Assembly (NCBI GenBank): GCA_043777755.1
Contig: JAYWHK010000073.1
Coordinates: forward strand, 1-12,319
Origin: CANHEE01 sp043777755
Lineage (GTDB): Bacteria; Bacteroidota; Bacteroidia; Chitinophagales; Saprospiraceae
Length of the DNA stretch: 12,319 nucleotides
Direction of reading: 5' to 3'
The notes beneath the pieces were generated by a model. The model had not been told where the DNA came from and ran no database searches. It was given only the letters and a program-made list of their open reading frames with translations. Of this stretch, positions 6,181 to 12,319 are shown one piece after another; position 1 is the first letter of the stretch; every line of letters starts with the position of its first letter. The position numbers and the translations under genes are program-made.

Positions 6181-6355
6181 GTAAAATCGTAACTATTTAG
6201 CGTTGAAAAAATCGAAGATTTTTTATTTTTACCACGGAGAAACAGAGGTCACGGAGGCAAAAAAATTAGCCGAAGGCTAATTTTTTGCCAAACTCTGTGT
6301 TCTCCGTTTCTCCGTGGTAAAAAATTGCAAAAGTGGTAAATAGTAACGTAAAATC
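6181..6355. mobile_element. MITE-like element with terminal inverted repeats and 8-bp direct repeats
   Basis: The body is 6189-6347 (159 bp). Its ends are GTAACTATTTA (6189-6199) and TAAATAGTAAC (6337-6347), which are inverted repeats matching at 10 of 11 positions. They are flanked on both sides by GTAAAATC (6181-6188 and 6348-6355), consistent with an 8-bp target duplication. Inside are a small hairpin, AAAAAATC-GAA-GATTTTTT (6206-6224), and a large one. In the large one TTTTTACCACGGAGAAAC (6226-6243) pairs perfectly with 6306-6323, followed inward by imperfect 'CACGGAG/CTCTGTG' units. The innermost stem is GGCAAAAAAATTAGCC (6256-6271) with 6275-6289. No coding capacity is present. The element fills most of the gap between the mutase terminator and murI. 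Confidence 0.6.
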
Positions 6356-6373
6356 ATTTGAAATTAAAGTAAA

Positions 6374-7192
6374 ATGCAGCCAATAGGTGTTTTTGATTCT
6401 GGTTATGGAGGTTTGACGGTTCTGAAAGAATTGGTCAAAACATTACCACAGTACGATTACTTGTATTTTGGTGACAATGCCCGTGCGCCTTATGGAACAC
6501 GCTCTTTTGAAACAGTTTATGAATATACACTTGAATGTGTAGAAGCTCTTTTTGCAGAAGGCTGTCATTTGGTGATTTTGGCGTGTAATACCGCTTCTGC
6601 AAAGGCTTTGCGGAATATACAACAGTTGGATTTGCCAACACTTGCACCAGAAAAAAGAGTTTTGGGCGTTATTCGACCAACGAGTGAGCAAATAGGTGTT
6701 TTTACAAAAAAAAGAGAAGTAGGTGTTTTGGGGACAAATGGAACGGTCGCTTCGGAGTCTTATCCAATAGAGATTGAAAAATTTTTCCCTGATATTAAAG
6801 TTTATCAACAAGCTTGTCCATTATGGGTGCCGCTGATTGAAAATGACGAATACCTCAACGATGGTGCTGATTTTTTTGTGCAAAAATACCTTAATGAATT
6901 GTTGGAAAAATCCGATAATATAGACACCATCGTATTGGCGTGTACGCATTATCCTTTACTTTACAGTCGGATTCAGTATTTTTTAGAAGGAAAAAAAATA
7001 AAAATTTTATCGCAAGGTGAAATTGTTGCGAAAAGTTTGGCTGATTATCTATTAAGACACCCTGAAATAGAACAACATTGCAGTAAAAATGCGGTGCGTC
7101 GTTTCTTAACAACCGATAATCCACAACTATTTGACAAACAAGCAACAAAATTTTTTGGCGCAGCCGTTAAATCAGAAAAAATACATTTATAA
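6374..7192 (+). CDS. murI: Glutamate racemase
   Basis: Interconverts L- and D-glutamate without a cofactor and supplies D-Glu for peptidoglycan stem peptides in the cytoplasm. The fold signatures are clear: GVFDSGYGGLTV at residues 5-16 with D8 and S9 of the substrate site; FGDNARAPYGTR at 32-43; the first catalytic cysteine in ACNTAS (C71); the GTNGTVAS strand-loop near 120; and the second catalytic cysteine in ACTHYP (C190). At 272 aa the length is normal. The ATG at 6374 places the conserved GVFDSG at the expected distance from the start. No consensus promoter is seen directly upstream. The MITE-like element ends only 26 bp before the start codon (18 bp counting the direct repeat) and so may supply or disturb expression signals. 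No terminator follows, so transcripts may run into the rho leader. Confidence 0.96.
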   Translation: MQPIGVFDSGYGGLTVLKELVKTLPQYDYLYFGDNARAPYGTRSFETVYEYTLECVEALFAEGCHLVILACNTASAKALRNIQQLDLPTLAPEKRVLGVIRPTSEQIGVFTKKREVGVLGTNGTVASESYPIEIEKFFPDIKVYQQACPLWVPLIENDEYLNDGADFFVQKYLNELLEKSDNIDTIVLACTHYPLLYSRIQYFLEGKKIKILSQGEIVAKSLADYLLRHPEIEQHCSKNAVRRFLTTDNPQLFDKQATKFFGAAVKSEKIHL

Positions 7193-7212
7193 AAAAATAA
7201 ACTTAAAAAATT

Positions 7213-7242
7213 TTGGCAATTTGAAAATAAATCATATCTTTG
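7213..7242 (+). promoter_or_regulatory. Predicted rho promoter
   Basis: TTG at 7213-7215 (within TTTTGG) and TATCTTTG at 7235-7242, 19 nt apart, match the Bacteroidota -33/-7 pattern TTG and TAnnTTTG. The -7 box is 380 nt upstream of the rho start codon, implying a long untranslated leader. Confidence 0.7.
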
Positions 7243-7622
7243 CCCTACAATTCGAAACAGATAATGTTGTTTTTCGACATTATTTTCCTCATTGTTTTAC
7301 TTTTTTTTAAATATTGAAAAAGTAGCTCCAATTTCACTTCGTTATTACTTCCTAATTTACCCTATATTAAGTTAAAAGTTGCTAACGGCATACAAATAAG
7401 CTACGACTGTAAAACATTTCTTCAAAAAAATTTCCAAAATAAATCATAAATAACTTATTGAAAATCAGCTCAAAACGCTTATTTCACTAAACGAGATAAA
7501 TATTTTTAATTGAATAAAAAAGGTGCTTCGCTTGTTTTGAGCGTAAGTATAAGTTTGAAAAAGCAACAAGTTTTCAAACTCAATTTTCCTCCATTTTTCT
7601 CCACAATTTTTTAAAAATCACT
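7243..7622 (+). promoter_or_regulatory. Long structured rho leader with G-poor, pyrimidine-rich tracts
   Basis: There is no credible gene in these 380 bases. From 5' to 3' the leader contains the following. First, a 9-bp hairpin ATAATGTTG-TTTTT-CGACATTAT, with one T-G pair (7261-7283), followed by TTT. Second, a C/T-rich G-poor stretch (about 7326-7369). Third, a long-range pairing GCTCAAAAC (7468-7476) with GTTTTGAGC (7534-7542). Fourth, a perfect 10-bp hairpin AGTTTGAAAA (7552-7561) with TTTTCAAACT (7571-7580). Fifth, a run of 52 bases from 7571 to the start codon with no G at all and several CC/CTCC units. C-rich, G-poor RNA is what Rho binds, and E. coli rho is known to be autoregulated in its leader. 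Autoregulation here is inference. Confidence 0.5.
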
Positions 7623-9410
7623 ATGTACGACATTCTTCAACTGAATGAAATGCTGGTACCCGAATTAAAGGACATTGCCGAACGTTTAGGCATTGCGGGT
7701 ACTATGACAATGGCAAAGACAGACCTCATCTACAAAATCCTTGACCACCAAGCTGTCAGTGGTGGTGCTGATAGCGGAGCTAATAGAACTACAAGAACCG
7801 TAGAAAAGAAAGCCCCGATAAAAGACACAAAAACGACAATGGCTTCTCGTTTTGAGAAAAACGATAGAAATAGTGCTGATAAAAGCCCTGTAACAGTAAA
7901 ATTGCGTTCAAGAAAAAGCAAAAATGATGATGTGCCTTCTTTTGACGAGCCTACGGAAGACCGTCCCGCACAACCTGCAATTCGTTCTCCTCGTGAGTTG
8001 ATTAGAAAGCCTGCGGCTGAACCTATACAACCACTTAACAATGAAGTGGAGGAAACGCAACGCATTATTTTTCCTAAAATAAAAACAAAAACAATTACCA
8101 TCGTTAATGATGACGATGATATTGAAGAAGTAGTTATTGTTGCTCCTGCTGACGAAGACGAAGAAAAAGAGCCAGTTGCACAAGAGCCTCAACCTGGTTT
8201 CCGTGAGCAACGTGAAGAACGTTTTGAGCCTCGCTTTGAGCGCAGACCAGAACAACGCCAACCATCTGCACCAGCATTTAACATTGAGTTAGATGGCTTG
8301 ATTGAAGGCGAAGGCGTTCTTGAAATGATGCCTGATGGTTATGGTTTCTTGCGTTCTGCGGATTACAATTATTTGACTTCTCCTGATGATATTTATGTTT
8401 CTCCTTCACAGATTAAATTATTTGGTCTTCGTACAGGTGATACTGTTCGTGGTGCGATTCGTCCACCAAAAGAAGGTGAAAAATATTTTGCCTTGTTGCG
8501 TGTTTCTCGTATCAATGGTTTAGAGCCAAAAGACATTCGTGACCGTGTACCTTTTGATTATTTGACACCACTTTTCCCTAATGAAAAGTTCAATTTGTGC
8601 GTTTCTCCAACAGGAAAAGATTACGGTACTCGTATGATTGACCTCTTTACGCCAATCGGAAAAGGTCAGCGTGGTCTTATCGTAGCACAACCTAAGACGG
8701 GTAAAACATTCTTGTTGAAAGATGTTGCAAATGCAATTTCTAAGAATCACCCAGAATCTTACTTAATCGTTTTGTTGATTGATGAGCGTCCTGAGGAGGT
8801 TACAGACATGAAACGTTCTGTAAATGCTGAGGTAATCGCTTCTACTTTTGACGAGCCAGCGGACAATCATGTTCGTGTTGCTGGTATTGTTTTGGAAAAA
8901 GCAAAACGTTTGGTGGAGTGCGGACACGATGTGGTGATACTTTTGGATTCTATTACACGTTTGGCACGTGCTTACAATACAGTTGCGCCAGCAAGTGGAA
9001 AGGTTCTTTCGGGTGGTGTTGAAGCAAACGCTTTACAAAAACCTAAAAAATTCTTTGGTGCTGCTCGTAACATCGAACACGGAGGTTCTTTGACGATTTT
9101 GGCAACTGCTTTGATTGATACGGGTTCAAAAATGGATGCGGTAATTTTTGAAGAATTTAAAGGAACAGGTAATATGGAACTTCAGTTGGATCGCTCATTG
9201 GCGAACCGCCGTCTGTATCCAGCTGTTAATTTGACGACTTCAAGTACCCGTCGTGATGATTTGTTGATGGACAAAGATACGCTCCAACGTATGTTCATCT
9301 TGCGCAATCACTTGAACGATATGAAGCCAGAAGAAGCAATGGATTTCTTACTCAAGCAAATGAGTGGGACAACCAGCAACCACGAATTTTTAGTTAGTAT
9401 GAATGGATAA
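7623..9410 (+). CDS. rho: Transcription termination factor Rho with long disordered insertion
   Basis: Hexameric RNA-dependent ATPase/translocase that terminates transcription. Residues 1-45 (YDILQLNEMLVPELKDIAERLGI...) are the Rho_N helical domain. Residues about 46-215 are a charged, low-complexity insertion (acidic DDDDIEE and DEDEEKE runs, then REQREERFEPRFERRPEQR). From about 218 comes the cold-shock-like RNA-binding domain with GYGFLRS. The RecA-like motor follows with Walker A AQPKTGKT (355-362), ERPEEVTDM, Walker B VILLDSITR (D442 at its end), and the Q/R-loop region VLSGGVEANALQKPKKFFGAARNIEHGGSLTI. At 595 aa it is about 175 longer than E. coli Rho (419), and the insertion explains the difference. 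Large insertions at this site are typical of Bacteroidota. In Bacteroides thetaiotaomicron such a region has been reported to drive phase separation. The ATG at 7623 fits the domain start; no Shine-Dalgarno sequence is seen. Confidence 0.97.
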   Translation: MYDILQLNEMLVPELKDIAERLGIAGTMTMAKTDLIYKILDHQAVSGGADSGANRTTRTVEKKAPIKDTKTTMASRFEKNDRNSADKSPVTVKLRSRKSKNDDVPSFDEPTEDRPAQPAIRSPRELIRKPAAEPIQPLNNEVEETQRIIFPKIKTKTITIVNDDDDIEEVVIVAPADEDEEKEPVAQEPQPGFREQREERFEPRFERRPEQRQPSAPAFNIELDGLIEGEGVLEMMPDGYGFLRSADYNYLTSPDDIYVSPSQIKLFGLRTGDTVRGAIRPPKEGEKYFALLRVSRINGLEPKDIRDRVPFDYLTPLFPNEKFNLCVSPTGKDYGTRMIDLFTPIGKGQRGLIVAQPKTGKTFLLKDVANAISKNHPESYLIVLLIDERPEEVTDMKRSVNAEVIASTFDEPADNHVRVAGIVLEKAKRLVECGHDVVILLDSITRLARAYNTVAPASGKVLSGGVEANALQKPKKFFGAARNIEHGGSLTILATALIDTGSKMDAVIFEEFKGTGNMELQLDRSLANRRLYPAVNLTTSSTRRDDLLMDKDTLQRMFILRNHLNDMKPEEAMDFLLKQMSGTTSNHEFLVSMNG

Positions 9411-9440
9411 TTCTAAACTCAAAATGAGTTTTGTCGAAAT

Positions 9441-9486
9441 AAAAAAAGAGTCAAAATTTGCAGCGATGTGAATTTTGGCTTTTTTG
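9441..9486 (+). terminator. Intrinsic terminator of rho
   Basis: AGTCAAAATT (9449-9458) pairs with AATTTTGGCT (9471-9480), with one T-G pair, across a 12-nt loop. A-rich sequence precedes it (9441-9447) and a T-run follows (9480-9485). It lies about 35 nt after the rho stop codon and separates rho from the following operon. Confidence 0.75.
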
Positions 9487-9558
9487 ATTTTTTTGGGAAA
9501 AACGAGTCGTATTGTTTTTCATTTTCAATAAAAATTTTAATATTTCTAATTTTTTCTT

Positions 9559-9566
9559 TATTTTTG
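9559..9566 (+). promoter_or_regulatory. Possible -7 box for the ATPase operon
   Basis: TATTTTTG fits TAnnTTTG and lies 46 nt before the ATG at 9613. No TTG is present at the expected spacing upstream, so the promoter call rests on the -7 box alone in very AT-rich DNA. Position and the preceding rho terminator support a separate transcription start here. Confidence 0.35.
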
Positions 9567-9612
9567 CAGAAGTAAAACATACAATACATTTTCAAAAAAG
9601 AAAACTTTTTCA

Positions 9613-10974
9613 ATGACTAACAATTTACAATTTTATAAAAAAGCGAAAAGCCTTGACGAGATTGTCAATGTTGTAAGATTTGAAATGCCTATTTCACCAG
9701 ACCATGAGTTTTATACTGATTTTTCTGATGTGAGAGGTGATTTTGAAGACAGAATGGTTTATCAATCACTTAATGTTAATCCTAAAAATTTTGTTTTTAA
9801 TAGAGAAGCCAATCAAAGCAATAAAGTGCTTTTATTTTTGGCTGGAATGAGAGGTTCTGGAAAAACATCTGAATTAGCAAAAATTGCAAGTAAATTAAAC
9901 AACAAAGATTGTTTTTTTTGTGTCACTTGCAATCTTGATGAAGGGTTGGATTTGAATGATATGGAATATATGGATATTTTGATTTTTCAAATTGAACGAC
10001 TTTTTGAAGAATTAAAAGAGCGTAAAATCAAAATAGATGATGATATTATTGAAGATTTACAAGAATGGTTTAGTCAAAGAGTGGAAGAAGTAAATAAAAG
10101 CATCAAAAGAGATGGTGGTTTTCAGATAGATATTGATGCTAAAACACCAAGTTTGTTTAGTTTTTTGAATATTGCAGCCAAATTAAAAGCAAATCTGACT
10201 GGAAGTAAAGAAAATTCAGAAAAAATAAGAACGGTCTTTAAAAATAATTTTACTGATTTTTCACGTAAATTCAATTCTTTTGTAGAGGCTGTCAATATAC
10301 ACTTGCGTAAAAAAAGCATAGCACAAGAAATACTTTTTATTGTAGATGGACTAGAAAAAGTTTCAACGCATAGTATTAGAAAAAGAATTATTATAGAAGA
10401 AAACAATCGTATTCGTCAAATTAAAGTGAATACCATTTTTACGCTTCCGATAGAGTTAATGTCTGAAAAACAAGTGCTGAACACTTTTAGTACAGTCGTA
10501 TCTTTTCCATTTGTAAAAATAAAAGAAAAAAATGGTGCGATAATCGAAAAAGCAATTGCGAGATTTGAGGAATTTGTTTATAAAAGAATTGATGCGTCAT
10601 TGTTCGACAGCGGAGATATAGTAAAAAAAGCAATTCTTTATGCTGGAGGTAATCCGAGAGAATTACTCCGAATTTTAAAATATGTTTATATCAATATGCG
10701 CTTAGATGAAGATGTTGATAAAATTTCTCTTTCTGATTTAGAAAAAGGTATAAAAAAATTAGCGGCAGAAAATTCTCAATTTCTTACAGAAGGTGATTTA
10801 GAAAAATTAAAAATCTTAAAAGATGCTAACGATAGCAATAAACCACTGCCTTTTGGCGAAAATTGGCAACGGTTATTAGAAAATAACATCGTTTTTGAAT
10901 ACAATGATGGTACTTATAAACGAGTTTACCCTGTTATAGAAGAATCAGAATTATACAAATATTATGTTGGATAA
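9613..10974 (+). CDS. P-loop ATPase, STAND/ORC/KAP-like, with C-terminal winged-helix-like region
   Basis: A 453-aa protein of unknown function. Residues 1-70 are an N-terminal lead-in ending in DFSDVRGDFEDRMVYQSL. Walker A is GMRGSGKT (78-85), followed by SELAKIA. 'CNLDEGLDLNDMEYMDIL' after it is a pattern I associate with stand-alone 'GSGKSTEL' ATPases. A long helical stretch (about 120-235) precedes a hydrophobic Walker B, ILFIVDGLEK (D245 with E248). Then come a sensor-like strand (TIFTLPIEL) and AGGNPRELLRILK (344-356), the GxP/sensor-2-type motif of STAND, ORC/CDC6 and KAP ATPases. The last 60 residues, with LLENNIVFEYNDGTYKRVYPV, look like a winged helix. The protein is soluble, with no membrane segment. 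It overlaps the next gene by 11 nt, which argues for translational coupling and joint function. It is more AT-rich by eye than rho and ricT. A defence or signalling role is inference only. Confidence 0.85.
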   Translation: MTNNLQFYKKAKSLDEIVNVVRFEMPISPDHEFYTDFSDVRGDFEDRMVYQSLNVNPKNFVFNREANQSNKVLLFLAGMRGSGKTSELAKIASKLNNKDCFFCVTCNLDEGLDLNDMEYMDILIFQIERLFEELKERKIKIDDDIIEDLQEWFSQRVEEVNKSIKRDGGFQIDIDAKTPSLFSFLNIAAKLKANLTGSKENSEKIRTVFKNNFTDFSRKFNSFVEAVNIHLRKKSIAQEILFIVDGLEKVSTHSIRKRIIIEENNRIRQIKVNTIFTLPIELMSEKQVLNTFSTVVSFPFVKIKEKNGAIIEKAIARFEEFVYKRIDASLFDSGDIVKKAILYAGGNPRELLRILKYVYINMRLDEDVDKISLSDLEKGIKKLAAENSQFLTEGDLEKLKILKDANDSNKPLPFGENWQRLLENNIVFEYNDGTYKRVYPVIEESELYKYYVG

Positions 10975-12205
10975 TTACATAGAAGAAACCAAGCCGCTGT
11001 TTAAATTATTGAGAACAGAGGCTTTTAATTTTGTGATTGTGCGTTACAATCACATCAAATACGTGCGTCAAATTCAAAACGATTTGATGGCAAGATTTCC
11101 CGATAGACCTACAAAAATTTTGAATTGCTCAGAACTTACTTATGAAAAACTAATGAGCGAGTATTTTTCATTAGAAAAAGGTTTTTTATTTCTTGAAGAT
11201 TTTGGGAGTCTATTCAATAATGATGAAGATAGAAAAAGTAGTCTTCTTGAAGGCTTAAATCGCCGTCGTGATAAACTTGCTCAATACCCAATAGCATTGT
11301 TTATTTTTGTTCCAGCCATTTTCGGTACTTTGTATGCAAGAAAAATCATGGAAAGGATACCAGATTTATGGTCTTTTCGTTCTTTGATTTTAGATATTAA
11401 AGGTGGATTGGATAAGCTAAGAGAACTCAGCACTGTTGTAGAACCAACTGAAGAAGAAATAGCTGATTTAGAAAATAAAAAGAAAGAAAAACAAAAAGAA
11501 TTAAACCGTTTGTTAAAGCAATTGAATAAAACAGCGAACGACGAAATTCAATACAAATTAACTTTATATCCGCAAATTGTAGAAATTCAAAAGTTTTTAG
11601 GAAAATATGAAGATGCTTTATTGACTTATGAAGAATGGGAGAGTCTTGGTGTAGTTGGGCCTGGTGTAGTAGATTTTTTAGCTCATAAGGCTGATATTTT
11701 ATTGAATTTAGGAAGGTTTGATGAACTAACAAGTGAATATAAGAAATGGATAAGAATTTTTCAAGTTAGTATAGAAGTTTCAGTTTTAAAAAATACATAC
11801 ACAGCTGCTATTTCTGATGCTGTTGAACCAACTTTTATAAGAGATAATTTCCATGAAGTTATATATTTGTTGAATTGCTATTCAGACCTTGCCCGATTAG
11901 AATCATTAAAACAAAAATTTAGTGTTTCAATAGAAAATTATGAGAAAGTGAATGATTTATTAACGAATCTTTCTCCTGTTTTTATTTCTGCTGAAAATTT
12001 AAATTTAATCATTTTCAATACTTACTACCAAATCGCCCTAAACTACCAAAGCTTAAACAACAAAGAATTATTAATTTCAAACTTAAAAAAATCAACTGAA
12101 TATTTAGAAAAAGTAGTAGAAAATGATGTTGATAATGAGCAATATCAAGTTCAACTGGAATATATGTATGATGTTGTCAAGCAACTTGAAGGTGCTGACG
12201 ACTAA
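10964..12205 (+). CDS. Partner protein: NTPase-like domain without Walker A, coiled coil and TPR-like helices
   Basis: A 413-aa protein of unknown function. Residues about 15-145 resemble an ATPase core without an ATP-binding loop. They comprise a strand (FNFVIVRY), a Walker B-like hydrophobic strand ending in acids (KGFLFLEDF, 72-80), then LEGLNRRRDKLAQYPIALFIFVP (95-117) and RIPDLWSFRS (131-140). I recognise the 'LNxRRDxLA...lvFxvP...PDLWSFRS' pattern from TPR-containing STAND-like proteins of bacteria, where it also lacks a G-K-T/S loop. Residues about 160-195 (EEIADLENKKKEKQKELNRLLKQL) form a coiled coil. The rest is helical: a TPR-like pair near 200-265 (FLGKYEDALLTYEEWESLG, LAHKADILLNLGRFDELTSEYKKW) and further helices to an acidic C-terminus. 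The ATG at 10964 lies 8 nt before the upstream TAA. It may be a regulatory or scaffold subunit of the ATPase; no enzymatic domain is seen. Confidence 0.8.
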   Translation: MLDNYIEETKPLFKLLRTEAFNFVIVRYNHIKYVRQIQNDLMARFPDRPTKILNCSELTYEKLMSEYFSLEKGFLFLEDFGSLFNNDEDRKSSLLEGLNRRRDKLAQYPIALFIFVPAIFGTLYARKIMERIPDLWSFRSLILDIKGGLDKLRELSTVVEPTEEEIADLENKKKEKQKELNRLLKQLNKTANDEIQYKLTLYPQIVEIQKFLGKYEDALLTYEEWESLGVVGPGVVDFLAHKADILLNLGRFDELTSEYKKWIRIFQVSIEVSVLKNTYTAAISDAVEPTFIRDNFHEVIYLLNCYSDLARLESLKQKFSVSIENYEKVNDLLTNLSPVFISAENLNLIIFNTYYQIALNYQSLNNKELLISNLKKSTEYLEKVVENDVDNEQYQVQLEYMYDVVKQLEGADD

Positions 12206-12319
12206 ATGTGCGTAAAAGTTACTTATACTCGATGTTCCAGTTTTTGAAATTTTAGGCATAATTTTTTTTGACACTAAAATTTTATAATTTTTTTATAATT
12301 TTTATAAAAATAAAAAATT
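12206..12319. other. AT-rich end of window, no gene seen
   Basis: These are non-coding bases after the operon. The last 70 are almost only A and T, with repeated TTTTATAATTTTT-like units. I see no clear hairpin terminator. The stretch may hold the promoter of a gene beyond the window. Confidence 0.4.

Noticed and set aside
7264..7317. A 17-codon hydrophobic small ORF (MLFFDIIFLIVLLFFKY) in the rho leader.
   Set aside because: Its start lies inside the 7261-7283 hairpin, there is no Shine-Dalgarno sequence, and T-rich DNA yields such ORFs by chance. It is possible as a leader peptide but unsupported.
9613..12205. A known defence system name such as AVAST, Gabija or Septu.
   Set aside because: No TOPRIM, HNH, helicase or other diagnostic effector domain is visible, and the two-protein domain set does not match those systems as I know them.
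1..12319. tRNA or rRNA genes.
   Set aside because: No cloverleaf with GTTCRANYC-type arms and no rRNA-like block was seen on either strand by eye; tRNAscan was not available.

Overview
The window reads as chromosomal DNA from an AT-rich member of the Bacteroidota, probably of the Cytophagia-like type. Four things point that way. The promoters look like the Bacteroidota consensus (TTG at -33, TAnnTTTG at -7). Shine-Dalgarno sequences are nearly absent. Rho carries the large disordered insertion typical of this phylum. RicT is of the Cys-rich PSP1 type. The genus cannot be named from this sequence.

Layout. Positions 1-740 hold rnpA (RNase P protein, TTG start) between two intergenic inverted repeats. 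A TraB/GumN-family protein (737-1525) converges on an Lrp/AsnC regulator (1659-2147, minus strand). The junction between them is filled exactly by a 139-bp fold-back element, and a second 141-bp copy lies upstream of lrp (2411-2551). Next come ricT with a long Arg/Pro/Glu/Gln/Lys-rich tail (2808-4571), an alpha-D-phosphohexomutase (4675-6072) with a clear intrinsic terminator, and a 159-bp MITE-like element with terminal inverted repeats and an apparent 8-bp target duplication. These are followed by murI (glutamate racemase) and by rho, which has its own promoter and a ~380-nt structured leader that is G-poor in places. Rho ends at an intrinsic terminator.

The last 2.6 kb (9613-12205) are a two-gene overlapping operon. 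The first gene encodes a P-loop ATPase of the STAND/ORC/KAP-like kind with a probable winged helix. The second encodes a partner that resembles an NTPase without a Walker A motif, followed by a coiled coil and TPR-like helices. This pair looks like accessory, possibly conflict-related DNA beside housekeeping genes, and it is the best candidate for an undescribed system.

The housekeeping genes are largely independent units: tRNA processing, envelope precursors (D-glutamate, and sugar phosphates from the mutase) and transcription termination. The most unusual non-coding signal is the pair of ~140-bp fold-back elements. Their stem sequences differ between copies but remain perfectly paired, while the ends, the apical loop and parts of the internal sequence are conserved. 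This is the pattern expected when selection acts on a folded DNA or RNA structure.
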